Of a stretch of DNA of 23,913 bases, positions 1-6,376 are shown one piece after another. The notes under the pieces were generated by a model, which searched no databases, was not told where the DNA came from, and saw only the letters and a program-made list of their open reading frames with translations. The first letter of the stretch is position 1, and every line of letters starts with the position of its first letter. Source of the DNA: a virus; the IMG/VR virus record IMGVR_UViG_3300047121_000359, positions 1-23,913 of that record. One strand, 5' to 3'. The translations under genes and the position numbers were made by a program.

Positions 1-233
1 ACGTTGATGAGATACTGCCGTTCGGAGTCGGCGAGCCCGCCTTGCAGCGCACCGATCGCATAGGTGATCGCGACGCGCGACGCTTGCAGCGCCTCCTCCA
101 GCCTCTCGCACCGCGCCTGAGCGGCGGTGAGCGCGGCGAGGTGGTCATCGAAACGCACCCACTCGCCGTCGGGCATGTCGTTGATCTCGCCTTCCATTCC
201 CGTCCAGAAGTCGTACCGCTTCACGTCGCTCAT
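1..233 (-). CDS. Hypothetical phage protein, 3' end cut by window edge
   Basis: The first 77 codons can be read leftward from an ATG at 233, beginning MSDVKRYDFWTGMEGEIND, and the frame stays open to the window edge. It has an acidic N-terminal part followed by a helical segment (residues about 32-52, AALTAAQARCERLEEALQAS) that could form a coiled coil. Small phage early proteins often show this plan of a short beta-rich head plus a coiled coil, but I do not recognise a named family. The ATG overlaps the stop of the upstream gene by ATGA, which supports the start and implies translational coupling in the leftward operon. Function unknown; the C-terminus is outside the window. Confidence 0.6.
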   Translation of the reverse strand, partial: MSDVKRYDFWTGMEGEINDMPDGEWVRFDDHLAALTAAQARCERLEEALQASRVAITYAIGALQGGLADSERQYLIN

Positions 234-979
234 TGGCCCGAGCCTCCCTTCGCGCTGCGGGCGGCGAGACAGGCGTCGGCGTAGTCGAAGGCCGTCTGCG
301 CGATGTCGTCGGGTTCACCGGCCGTGCCTGGATTCGCCAGCACGCCTTGCAGCGCCGCCATCGCGAACCGATCCCGCAGCGTCAGCGCCTCGCTCGCCTC
401 GACGGGGGCGGCGGGCGGAGTGATCTCAGCGACACGCTCCGGCCCGGACGCCCAGTCGACACCGATCGTGTACCGGGGCGCGAACGTCGCGGCACGAGCG
501 AGCACGCGGCGAACGGCGTCGTTCATGCCCGGTTCGATGCGCCACGCGCGGTCCCCGAACAGCGCCTCTTTGATCTCGACAATCATCTCGTCGAGCACGT
601 CATCCGAGAGCGCTCCCGGTGCAGGCGACACGGGCGCAACCGACGGCGCGGCGGCGGGACGGGCGTCCAGTTCTTCCCGGTCAGCCAGCGCAACGCTCGC
701 GAACCGCTTGACCTGCGCCTCCAGCTCCGCGACGCGCGTGCGCAGGGTGGCGGACGTGCGCTGCTCGTCCTTCAAACCGTTGAACAGCTCGACAGCGGTG
801 CGGCCCTGTTCGGCGCGCTTTTCGTCCATCGCCTCCAGCTCCGCGCGCCCCACGAGGTCCGGCAGCGCGGCGCGCACGTAAGCGATCGCAGCGTCTTCGT
901 CGGGCAGACGAAAGCTCCACCCGTCGAACAAGTCGCTGGCCATCTTGAGGTGCATCCACGGGTTTCGTTCGTTCGTCAT
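230..979 (-). CDS. Hypothetical protein with central coiled coil
   Basis: 249 residues starting MTNERNPWMHLKMASDLFDG. The frame is open about 50 codons further upstream, but that extension is Arg-rich and overlaps the ribbon-helix-helix gene at 997-1206, so the ATG at 979 is preferred. Residues about 60-115 are rich in Glu, Arg and Leu with heptad-like spacing (LRTRVAELEAQVKRF), suggesting a coiled coil. An Ala/Pro-rich linker follows, then a second helical region (DDVLDEMIVEIKEALFGD). I recognise no catalytic motif. It lies in the leftward early operon and overlaps the next gene by ATGA. It may be an accessory DNA-binding or structural adaptor protein, but that is a guess. Confidence 0.6.
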   Translation of the reverse strand: MTNERNPWMHLKMASDLFDGWSFRLPDEDAAIAYVRAALPDLVGRAELEAMDEKRAEQGRTAVELFNGLKDEQRTSATLRTRVAELEAQVKRFASVALADREELDARPAAAPSVAPVSPAPGALSDDVLDEMIVEIKEALFGDRAWRIEPGMNDAVRRVLARAATFAPRYTIGVDWASGPERVAEITPPAAPVEASEALTLRDRFAMAALQGVLANPGTAGEPDDIAQTAFDYADACLAARSAKGGSGQ

Positions 980-996
980 GTCTCGTCTCGGTGCGC

Positions 997-1206
997 TCAC
1001 GGCGCGGTGTGTGTCCTCAGTCGGTTCGCGCAGGGCCGATCGGCCCACGCGACGAGTATCTGCCGGATCAGCGCGTTGCGGCTCTCGCCCACGCGCGCGG
1101 CTTCGGCGTCGATCATGTCGCACACCCACTCGGGCACGGCCACGGCGTCGATGCGCACGCGGTCCAGCTTCGGGCGGGTGTGAACGGGTTCGTCGGTGTC
1201 GCTCAT
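997..1206 (-). CDS. Small ribbon-helix-helix-like DNA-binding protein
   Basis: 69 residues. Residues about 14-54 (LDRVRIDAVAVPEWVCDMID, then AEAARVGESRNALIRQILVAW) fit the ribbon-helix-helix (CopG/Arc) plan: a short beta strand with alternating residues, then two helices in which the second begins after a Gly-x-Ser/Asn turn. Such proteins dimerise and bind operator DNA. Its ATG overlaps the stop of the gene at 1203-1493 by ATGA, so it is co-translated in the leftward operon. It may regulate early transcription, but no cognate operator is proven. The family call rests on the pattern only. Confidence 0.55.
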   Translation of the reverse strand: MSDTDEPVHTRPKLDRVRIDAVAVPEWVCDMIDAEAARVGESRNALIRQILVAWADRPCANRLRTHTAP

Positions 1207-1493
1207 CGGTTCGTCAGCGCATCATGCGTCGCGAGCAGCCAGCGCCTCACCAACACGAGCGGGCTCGGCTCCGCTTCGGTGTACCGGCGCGGTTTCGACG
1301 CCAGCGCCTCGTTCACGCTCGACAGCAGCACGGCGACGGTGCGGTGATCGCAGTCGGACAGGTCGAGTTCGTCGAGCCGCGGGATCACGGCGTCGGATCC
1401 GGCGCGGACGGCGGCGAGGTCGGCAAGCCGGGCGTCGTCGTTCGACGTTGTGGCAGCGGGTTGCACGGCGAGTGTTCGGAGGGGGTGGTACAT
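1203..1493 (-). CDS. Hypothetical 96-aa protein
   Basis: 96 residues beginning MYHPLRTLAVQPAATT. It is mostly helical in appearance, with an acidic stretch (IPRLDELDLSDCDHRTVAVL) and a basic C-terminal helix (PLVLVRRWLLATHDALTNR). I recognise no family. It starts two bases after the stop of the upstream small membrane-protein gene and overlaps the downstream gene by ATGA, which supports expression as part of the leftward early operon. Function unknown. Confidence 0.5.
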   Translation of the reverse strand: MYHPLRTLAVQPAATTSNDDARLADLAAVRAGSDAVIPRLDELDLSDCDHRTVAVLLSSVNEALASKPRRYTEAEPSPLVLVRRWLLATHDALTNR

Positions 1494-1495
1494 GG

Positions 1496-1597
1496 TCAGA
1501 TCACGAACGGGGTGATGACGAGCAGCGCGAAGAACGCCGCGGAGAGGATCGCTTCGCGCCAGGTCGCGCAGCGGGAGGTGGGGTGGGTGTCGGTCAT
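1496..1597 (-). CDS. Small single-span membrane protein
   Basis: 33 residues: a polar N-terminus (MTDTHPTSRCATWRE) followed by one hydrophobic segment, AILSAAFFALLVITPFVI, that runs to the C-terminus and would span a membrane. A longer frame upstream to 1684 exists, but it crosses the inverted repeat at 1650-1717 and looks non-coding, so the short form is preferred. It ends two bases before the next gene. Small membrane proteins in early phage operons can act in superinfection exclusion or host membrane modulation; nothing here identifies which, if either. Confidence 0.45.
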   Translation of the reverse strand: MTDTHPTSRCATWREAILSAAFFALLVITPFVI

Positions 1598-1649
1598 GCA
1601 GACATCATCGGCAGCGTGGGCCCGCTCCGGTGCGGAAATCCGCGGAAAG

Positions 1650-1717
1650 GCGCCGACCTGCCGTAACCCGTCCCGAAACCACAAGTTCCATCCTCTTCGG
1701 GGTGAGCAGGTCGGCGC
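1650..1717. repeat. 12-bp inverted repeat enclosing a nested 6-bp repeat
   Basis: GCGCCGACCTGC at 1650-1661 is matched by its exact reverse complement GCAGGTCGGCGC at 1706-1717. The 44-base interior contains a second inverted pair, CCCGAA at 1672-1677 and TTCGGG at 1696-1701. It occupies the only sizeable gap of the leftward operon (1598-1723). As RNA it could fold into an interrupted hairpin. It could be an attenuator, a small structured RNA, an mRNA stability element or an operator pair. There is no adjacent T-run typical of a rho-independent terminator. Confidence 0.6.
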
Positions 1718-1723
1718 GGTTCT

Positions 1724-1909
1724 TCACTGGCTCGCCGTCTCCGCGCGCTCGCGCATCGCTTCCACCGCGCGGGTGATCGCGGCGAGGTCGCTCAGGACGG
1801 CGGCCCAGTCGGGCGTCTCGGCCTTCAAGGACTCGCCCAGGATGCGGACGTTCGCGGCGAGCGCGACTTGTTGGTGACGGAGGAGGCGTTGGGTCGGGGT
1901 GGGTTTCAT
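1724..1909 (-). CDS. Hypothetical 61-aa helical protein
   Basis: 61 residues beginning MKPTPTQRLLRHQQVALAAN, predicted all-helical and amphipathic, ending AMRERAETASQ. The pattern (two helices joined by an ETPDW turn) resembles many small phage proteins of unknown role. Its ATG overlaps the stop of the gene at 1906-2130 by ATGA, so the start is well supported and coupling is likely. The next gene leftward lies beyond the inverted repeat at 1650-1717. No function can be assigned. Confidence 0.55.
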   Translation of the reverse strand: MKPTPTQRLLRHQQVALAANVRILGESLKAETPDWAAVLSDLAAITRAVEAMRERAETASQ

Positions 1910-2130
1910 GTCAGAGCCAGGACAGCCGCAACCGCGGCGATGATGAGCGCAGCCGCGACGATGCGGCGGCGTGTGCGTTGGAGGCGGCGACCGCGGGCGA
2001 CGTGAGCGCGGCGGGCGATGCGGGTCTCGTTGAATGCCTCGCGCAGTTCGATGAACAGCGCGCGCCGCATCAGTTCGATGCGTTGGAGGCGCTCTTGGGC
2101 CGCGGCGTGTTCGGGGGTGAAGGTCACCAT
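1906..2130 (-). CDS. Small tail-anchored membrane protein
   Basis: 74 residues starting MVTFTPEHAAAQERLQRIEL. A long charged helix with many Arg residues is followed by a C-terminal hydrophobic segment, IVAAALIIAAVAAVLALT, preceded by RGRRLQRTRRR. This is a tail-anchor plan with positive residues at the cytoplasmic border. A much longer upstream frame exists but overlaps the acidic zinc-ribbon gene out of frame and is disregarded. The start codon shares one base with the preceding stop (TGATG). Its role at the host membrane is unknown; it could resemble spanin or holin-like accessory proteins, but no lysis genes are nearby. Confidence 0.5.
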   Translation of the reverse strand: MVTFTPEHAAAQERLQRIELMRRALFIELREAFNETRIARRAHVARGRRLQRTRRRIVAAALIIAAVAAVLALT

Positions 2131-2357
2131 CACGCCCTCTCCCGCGCCTGCAACTTCCCGCCGCAGCTCGTGCACCGCACAAGCCCCGCCGCCTTGTTCG
2201 CGTCGTGCTCGTCGTCGAACTGGCCCGCGTCCTGTTCCTCGCCGAACAGCTCGCAGTCCTCGTCGGGAGTCAAGCGCGCGTAGCAGCGGAACTCGAACAC
2301 GGGGCGGTTGTCGTCGTCGTCGCGGTCGTCGGATCCGGGCGGGTCGAAGTCGTCCAT
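2130..2357 (-). CDS. Acidic protein with C-terminal CxxC zinc-ribbon-like motif
   Basis: 75 residues from the ATG at 2357. The N-terminus is very acidic (MDDFDPPGSDDRDDDDNRP), followed by FEFRCYARLTPDEDCELFGEE and a C-terminal GLVRCTSCGGKLQARERA. Four Cys (FRC, DEDC, RCTSC) could bind one zinc. The acidic head resembles DNA-mimic or anti-repressor-like peptides only in charge. It is the first gene of the leftward operon and lies immediately left of the divergent control region. Function unknown. Confidence 0.55.
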   Translation of the reverse strand: MDDFDPPGSDDRDDDDNRPVFEFRCYARLTPDEDCELFGEEQDAGQFDDEHDANKAAGLVRCTSCGGKLQARERA

Positions 2358-2449
2358 GCGCCCCACCTTGACGCGCCCGCTCCGCCCCGTCAACAGGAAA
2401 ACGCACTTTCCCGCTACTTTCCTCCGCGCGCCCCGCTACACTCCAGCCC
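2358..2449. promoter_or_regulatory. Divergent early control region
   Basis: This 92-bp gap separates the leftward operon from the rightward regulator gene. It contains TTGACG (2368-2373) and its inverted copy CGTCAA (2388-2393), so each strand has a -35-like hexamer. It also has two direct copies of CCGCTAC, starting at 2411 and 2433. TACACT at 2437-2442 is a plausible -10 for the rightward gene; transcription would then begin almost at the ATG (2450), giving a leaderless mRNA. The divergent layout beside an XRE-like regulator suggests an operator region. The exact promoters are uncertain. Confidence 0.4.
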
Positions 2450-2755
2450 ATGAGCAAGAAAACCAACCCCTTCGGCACCGCATCGGACGCCACGCGCTCA
2501 CTTCGCGTCGGCCGTCCCGCGTCGTCGCCGACCGTTCCGACGCGGCGCGTCTTCCTGCCCGGACTCGCGGCGGCTCGCATCGCGTCCGGCTTCTCCATCC
2601 AGATGCTCTCCGATGCCGTCGTCGAGTGCGACGGGCCGCGCATCGCGCTCACGACGCTGCGCAAGTGGGAGGACCGCTCCAACTCGGCGCCGGCCGAAGT
2701 CGTGCGGTTCCTCGCGGCTGCGCTGCGGACGACGCAGAAGGGGTTGCTGCAATGA
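2450..2755 (+). CDS. XRE-like helix-turn-helix regulator
   Basis: 101 residues. A basic, Ser/Thr-rich N-terminal tail (about 35 residues) precedes a compact domain (residues about 38-100): LPGLAAARIASGFSIQMLSD, then IALTTLRKWEDRSNSAPAEV and VRFLAAALRTTQKGLLQ. The order of helix, HTH with TLRKWE in recognition-helix position, then a helix ending in ALRTT matches XRE/Cro-type DNA-binding domains. It is transcribed divergently from the leftward operon across a 92-bp control region, as phage immunity or Cro-like regulators often are. It overlaps the next gene by ATGA. Whether it represses or activates cannot be told from sequence. Confidence 0.6.
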   Translation: MSKKTNPFGTASDATRSLRVGRPASSPTVPTRRVFLPGLAAARIASGFSIQMLSDAVVECDGPRIALTTLRKWEDRSNSAPAEVVRFLAAALRTTQKGLLQ

Positions 2756-3006
2756 GCTTCTCGTATTGGTCGGAAGAACTGCGTCGGATCTCAATGCACG
2801 TTTCCGAGATGAAGGTGCACGCGCCCAACGTGGAGCAGCCGAAAGCTGTTCAGGTAGTGCTACTCGAAGCAGCCATCGCCGCCGTTGCGCGGTGGGAGAG
2901 GCGCTTCGACGAGCAGCACGAGAAAACACGAAAGTGTCAACGTGAGATCACGAAACTGCGGCGCGAACTGAAGCACGCGCTCGCGGCGAACGCTGCCAAA
3001 GACTGA
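2752..3006 (+). CDS. Hypothetical coiled-coil protein
   Basis: 84 residues starting MSFSYWSEELRRISMHVSEM. The second half (RWERRFDEQHEKTRKCQREI then TKLRRELKHALAAN) is a basic amphipathic helix likely to form a coiled coil. It overlaps the upstream XRE-like gene by ATGA and precedes the exonuclease gene by 41 bp. No catalytic or metal-binding motif is visible. It could be a partner of the recombination proteins downstream, but this rests only on location. Confidence 0.5.
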   Translation: MSFSYWSEELRRISMHVSEMKVHAPNVEQPKAVQVVLLEAAIAAVARWERRFDEQHEKTRKCQREITKLRRELKHALAANAAKD

Positions 3007-3047
3007 ACACGCGTCCGCGTGTACTCGCATCACCACCGAATCGAACC

Positions 3048-3926
3048 ATGTCCAACTTTGCATTCATCGAACGCACCGACCGCGTGAACTGGTCCACGCT
3101 GAAAGCGATCCAGACCAGCCCCCGCCACTACCGGCACCTGCTCGCGAACCCGCGCGCCGACACCGATGCGCTCAAGCTCGGGCGCGCGGTGCACTGCGCG
3201 GTGTACGAGCCGCAGCACTTCCACGCGCGCTACGTCGTCGAGCCGCGCTTCAACCGCGCGATGAACGACGACACCGCGATCGCGAAGGGCTACGAGGGAG
3301 GCAAGCAAGCCGCCGCACTCTGGGTCGCGGACGTCGCCGCCCGCGCCGTCGGCAACCCGCACCCGCCCGAGATCATCCCGGCGGAGTTCCGCGACCGCGC
3401 GTTGGCGATGCGCGACTCGCTCATGGCCGATCCGGTGTCGGCGCCGCTCATCATCGGCGGGCGCGCCGAACTGCCGATCGAGTGGACCGACGCACGAACC
3501 GGCATCGAGTGCCGTGGCCGCATCGACCACATCAACGGCCGCGTGTCCGACCTCAAGTCCGCCGCCGACATCGCAGGATGCGAGCGAGCCGCGGCGCGCT
3601 ACCTCTACCACGCGCAGCTCGCGTGGTACGTCGACGGTGCGCGCGCGGCCGGGCTCGACACGAGCGAGGCGCCGTGCCTCATCTTCGTCGAGTCGGTCGC
3701 TCCGTTTGACGTGATCGTGCTCACGTTTGACGAGGACGACCTCGCGGCGGGGCGCGCGGTGTACCGATCGGCGCTGGATCGGTTGGCGGAGTGTCGCGCG
3801 ACCAATCGCTGGCCGGGCGTCGGCGGCGGAGTGGCGCGGCGAATCCAGATCCCGGCGTGGGCGATGCAACCCGAACACGAGGCCGGGCCTGTCGAAGTTC
3901 TCGACGGGGCCGACTTCAACGTGTGA
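3048..3926 (+). CDS. PD-(D/E)XK exonuclease-like protein (RecE/Cas4 type, QxxxY motif)
   Basis: 292 residues. The motif order of the RecB/Cas4/RecE-type nuclease fold is complete: GRAVH at 45-49 (metal-binding His), E141 in RAELPIEW, GRID with D160, DLK at 168-170 (the D/ExK catalytic pair) and QLAWY at 190-194 (QxxxY). Phage proteins of this type degrade one DNA strand from a double-strand end to give 3' overhangs for recombination, with a partner annealing protein. The two downstream genes look like ssDNA-binding or accessory proteins, which fits a recombination operon. The ATG at 3048 lacks a clear Shine-Dalgarno and sits in an AACCATG context. It could equally be a repair or packaging nuclease. 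Confidence 0.75.
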   Translation: MSNFAFIERTDRVNWSTLKAIQTSPRHYRHLLANPRADTDALKLGRAVHCAVYEPQHFHARYVVEPRFNRAMNDDTAIAKGYEGGKQAAALWVADVAARAVGNPHPPEIIPAEFRDRALAMRDSLMADPVSAPLIIGGRAELPIEWTDARTGIECRGRIDHINGRVSDLKSAADIAGCERAAARYLYHAQLAWYVDGARAAGLDTSEAPCLIFVESVAPFDVIVLTFDEDDLAAGRAVYRSALDRLAECRATNRWPGVGGGVARRIQIPAWAMQPEHEAGPVEVLDGADFNV

Positions 3927-3946
3927 CACCTAACCAAAACGAAACC

Positions 3947-4354
3947 ATGGACTCACGACTGCTGTTCCCCGAGAAGTACCTCAAGAGCGACGACTTCGCA
4001 GGCCGCGAGGTCACGTTCACCATCCGCGAGGCCAAGAGCGAGATGCTCCACAAGCCGAAAGGCGAGGAGGAGGCGATCGTCCTCTATTTCGAGGAGCTTC
4101 ACGCGAAGGCGCTCGCAACCGGACGCCCGCAGAATCAGAAGCGCATCGCGCTCGGCAAGACGTTGCAGCGCGATCTCGAATCCGTGCTCGGCTCATCCAT
4201 GACCGAGGACTGGAAAGGGCGTCGCGTCACGTTCTTCCGCGGCCCCGCGCTCGCAGGCGGCAAGCAGTGCATCCGCGCGAAGGCGGCGGCACCGCTCGCG
4301 CCCGCACCGACAACCACCACACCGACCGACACCACCACACCCAAGGAATCCTAA
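3947..4354 (+). CDS. Conserved phage hypothetical, probable recombination accessory protein
   Basis: 135 residues beginning MDSRLLFPEKYLKSDDFAGR. The start LFPxKYLKxxDxxGxxVTxTI, followed by VLYFEE and a WKGRRVTFF segment near residue 88, is a pattern I recall from short phage proteins near replication or recombination genes; I know no established function. The alternating beta-strand character suggests an OB-like fold. The C-terminus (about 25 residues) is low-complexity Ala/Pro/Thr (PAPTTTTPTDTTTPKES). It lies between the exonuclease and the SSB-like gene, with only three bases to the next start. The upstream frame extension to 3791 overlaps the exonuclease and is not used. Confidence 0.55.
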   Translation: MDSRLLFPEKYLKSDDFAGREVTFTIREAKSEMLHKPKGEEEAIVLYFEELHAKALATGRPQNQKRIALGKTLQRDLESVLGSSMTEDWKGRRVTFFRGPALAGGKQCIRAKAAAPLAPAPTTTTPTDTTTPKES

Positions 4355-4357
4355 ACC

Positions 4358-4804
4358 ATGGTCCACATCGACATGACCGACGACGGCTCGCGCGATCTCG
4401 TCTCCGGCATCAACCTCTGGCAAGTCGCGAGCGCCTATTCGAAGGTCTCGCAGAACGGCGACGACATGCTCGTCGTGAAGCTGCTCTACGGCGCGTGTTC
4501 GGTCGAGGACACGATCATGCTCACCGGCCGCGGCTGGTACGGCATCGGCCGCAAGAAGCTGTTCGCGCTTGGCCTCGCGCCCGACATGGTGGGCGAACTC
4601 GACCCGATGACTCTCGTCGGCCGCAAGGTCTGGGTCGCGACCGAGGTGCAGACGTCGTTCGTCGACAAGCGGACGGGCGAAACGCGCGAGTGTCAGCCGC
4701 GGCTGATCGTCGACATCAAGAAGCTCCAGAGCGCGGGATACCAGGCCGAGTCGATCGTGCCCGAAGGCGCGACGATCCCGGACGGATCCGAAATGCCCTT
4801 CTGA
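4358..4804 (+). CDS. SSB-like/DUF669-like DNA-binding protein
   Basis: 148 residues. A beta-rich core (DMLVVKLLYGACSVEDTIML, then GWYGIGRKKLFALGL and LVGRKVWVATEVQTSFVDK) ends with PEGATIPDGSEMPF. Phage replication and recombination proteins that bind ssDNA (DUF669-type, SSB and relatives) often share a middle LxGxxxxxxV segment and a terminal acidic tail with a Pro-Phe tip, like the DDDIPF of bacterial SSB. Here the tip is weaker in charge (DGSEMPF). An AAGGA sits about 10 bases before the ATG. Context beside the exonuclease supports a ssDNA-binding or annealing role; I cannot distinguish these. Confidence 0.55.
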   Translation: MVHIDMTDDGSRDLVSGINLWQVASAYSKVSQNGDDMLVVKLLYGACSVEDTIMLTGRGWYGIGRKKLFALGLAPDMVGELDPMTLVGRKVWVATEVQTSFVDKRTGETRECQPRLIVDIKKLQSAGYQAESIVPEGATIPDGSEMPF

Positions 4805-4819
4805 CCTCGCGCCGCACCC

Positions 4820-4855
4820 CGCGCCCCGTGTCGTCTTCGGACTGCGCGGGGCGCG
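4820..4855. terminator. Bidirectional hairpin terminator between convergent genes
   Basis: CGCGCCCCG at 4820-4828 pairs perfectly with CGGGGCGCG at 4847-4855. Inside the 18-base loop is a smaller GTC-TTCG-GAC hairpin with the very stable UUCG tetraloop. It lies exactly between the converging stops at 4804 (plus) and 4862 (minus). On the plus strand it is followed by TTCGTTT. The position and fold are what a shared terminator would show; the weak T-run makes efficiency uncertain. Confidence 0.6.
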
Positions 4856-4861
4856 TTCGTT

Positions 4862-5374
4862 TCAGCGAGGCTCGCCCTTGCCGTGGTGCTGATGCGGGCG
4901 AAGCGCCGCGATCGCATCACGGACGGGAGCGATCATCGCGGCGAGCTTGTCGCCGTGGTGATTGTCGTCTTCGCGGTGCTCGTGTTGCAGCTCGCGCGCG
5001 TAGCGGTCGACTTGCTGGACCGCGTGCATCAACGCCTCGTGCATGTTCACGGCCTGCTCCATTAGCTTCTGATCGTCATAGCCGGGGTAGCCGTTGATGA
5101 CGCTCTCGCCCTTGATCTTGTCCCAGCGAAGACTGATGACGCGCGGATGGTCGAACCCGTCCGGGTCATCGACTGCCGGATGAGGCGGGCCAGCCAGGAG
5201 CATGAACCACGCGCCATCGCGCTTCGTCAGACGCTTCTTGTGCAGCCGCCGCTCAAGCCGCACGTTCTGCTCGTTGTCGATCCAACGCCACGGGCGCTTC
5301 GTGGTGCCGGGGAGCACGTTCAGACAGTCGTCGATGAGCGCGCTCAGGTTCTTGTCGTCGTTCGTGCTGGGCAT
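4862..5374 (-). CDS. Hypothetical phage protein
   Basis: 170 residues starting MPSTNDDKNLSALIDDCLNV. It has a Trp/Arg-rich segment (TTKRPWRWIDNEQNVRLERR), then a beta-strand region with FMLLAGPPHPAV and RVISLRWDKIKGESVINGYP, then a helix (LMEQAVNMHEALMHAVQQVD) ending in a His-rich charged tail. The plan recalls large heterogeneous families of phage accessory proteins (Ead/Ea22-like), but identity is not proven. The start is preceded by AGGAGAC, a good ribosome site seven bases from the ATG. That site overlaps the stop of the small Cys-rich ORF upstream. It is transcribed leftward with the RusA-like gene. Confidence 0.55.
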   Translation of the reverse strand: MPSTNDDKNLSALIDDCLNVLPGTTKRPWRWIDNEQNVRLERRLHKKRLTKRDGAWFMLLAGPPHPAVDDPDGFDHPRVISLRWDKIKGESVINGYPGYDDQKLMEQAVNMHEALMHAVQQVDRYARELQHEHREDDNHHGDKLAAMIAPVRDAIAALRPHQHHGKGEPR

Positions 5375-5383
5375 GTTCGTCTC

Positions 5384-5560
5384 CTACTTCAACGGTTCAA
5401 GAGTCACGAGGCACCCACTCGGCTGCCCCGGTTCGTGGTACTGCTTGCGCACGTCGAGCGCGCATACGATGCAGTTATCGCGCGGGGCGTGGCGTGCGCG
5501 AGCACAGCTTGCAAACGCGGTCGCGCCCGGTCGGGTTGCCCTTCTTCTTCCCGAACTCAT
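5384..5560 (-). CDS. Small Cys-containing ORF overlapping the RusA-like gene
   Basis: 58 residues from an ATG at 5560, overlapping the last 86 bases of the resolvase gene in another frame. The N-terminal part is Arg/Ala-rich and may be only a shadow. The C-terminal half (PRDNCIVCALDVRKQYHEPG then QPSGCLVTLEPLK) looks like a genuine small metal-binding protein, with CxxC and a further Cys. Its stop TAG lies within the ribosome site of the next gene. It fills an otherwise empty 100-bp gap. The true start could be internal at a non-ATG codon. Confidence 0.35.
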   Translation of the reverse strand: MSSGRRRATRPGATAFASCARARHAPRDNCIVCALDVRKQYHEPGQPSGCLVTLEPLK

Positions 5561-6236
5561 CAAGCGGCTTCAAGCCGCCGCAGTAGGAGCAGATTTCCGA
5601 ATCGACCGTGGAGTCTTGGCCGATGCCGACAAGTAGCCGCGGGTCGCTCTTCTGCACAGACCAATCGACGCGACGGATCGAATACCACCGGTCGTCAAGT
5701 TCGGTGGCGTCTTTCACAGCATCGCACACGAGGTCGATGAAGTTCACCGCATCGCCGCGGTTGTCGGACTTCTCGACGAAGATGTCGAGCCACAGCTTGT
5801 TGCGTGCCACGCGGTGGCCGCTTTGGGCGATCGCTGCGCGAAGCAACATGCAGATGTGGTTGCGGCGCTGCCTCGCATCACGCCGCAGCACGACGTGTGA
5901 GGCCGTGACGTTGCGCCAGATGGCGTTCTTCGACATGCCGTAGCTGAACGGCACGGCGACAGCGACGCGCCAAGCGAGAGTTGGTGAAGGCGTCGAGGCC
6001 ATCCACTCCAAGGACACCTTGGGATCTCCGTTCTCAACAGCGGCGGCCCGACGAGCGGCCCGGCGTTGGGCGACCTGGGCCTTTTGGTGTTCCGATTGAG
6101 GCTTCGCGTGCGCCCGCATCCACAGCCGCTTGCGTTCGCGGTCCTTGGCATCGGAGCACGGCTCGCAGTAGCGGTTCAATGGACCCCGCCGCGGGGCGAC
6201 GGCCGCACACACTTCACACGTCATGGTTTCCGACAT
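5475..6236 (-). CDS. RusA-like Holliday-junction resolvase with zinc ribbons at both ends
   Basis: 253 residues. Residues about 93-192 match the RusA fold: VPFSYGMSKNAIWRNV near 95, a basic helix (RRDARQRRNHICMLLRAAIA), WLDIFVEKSDNRGDAVNFID at 149-168 and ELDDRWYSIRRVDW. The acidic residues D158, D162, D168 and D181/D182 with N165 correspond to the D-x-DN...D...DD metal-binding cluster of RusA enzymes, which cut Holliday junctions during phage recombination. Unusually, CxxC pairs flank the domain: C7/C10 with C24/C27, and C216/C219 with C242/C245 in a CSYCGGLKPLDEFGKK context typical of DNA-binding zinc ribbons in phage nucleases. A second ATG at 6224 has GGAA upstream and may be the true start. 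Confidence 0.65.
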   Translation of the reverse strand: MSETMTCEVCAAVAPRRGPLNRYCEPCSDAKDRERKRLWMRAHAKPQSEHQKAQVAQRRAARRAAAVENGDPKVSLEWMASTPSPTLAWRVAVAVPFSYGMSKNAIWRNVTASHVVLRRDARQRRNHICMLLRAAIAQSGHRVARNKLWLDIFVEKSDNRGDAVNFIDLVCDAVKDATELDDRWYSIRRVDWSVQKSDPRLLVGIGQDSTVDSEICSYCGGLKPLDEFGKKKGNPTGRDRVCKLCSRTPRPAR

Positions 6237-6376
6237 GGCGTTTTATCATAGCCATCCGATGCCGTGGGCGGGGCACCCCATGCGCAGTAACCCGGACGGA
6301 GAACTGCTGAGTGTCGCAGGCGGGAATCCGTAGCGCCTAGGTGGAACGCCGTGGCGCGACGCGGCACAGTGTGCGC
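6237..6376. promoter_or_regulatory. Divergent control region between resolvase and replication operons
   Basis: 140 bp between divergent starts. On the minus strand TATGAT (6245-6250) is a good -10 match just upstream of the resolvase start. Initiation there would leave almost no leader before the ATG at 6236, or about 14 bases before the ATG at 6224. No convincing -35 is visible. Nothing promoter-like is obvious for the rightward replication genes except the short CACAGT before the ATG at 6377. The region is rich in GC with short inverted repeats and carries no ORF. Confidence 0.35.

Noticed and set aside
2450-2455. Integration or attachment site near the regulator
   Set aside because: No integrase, no tRNA 3' end and no repeated core sequence in the window.
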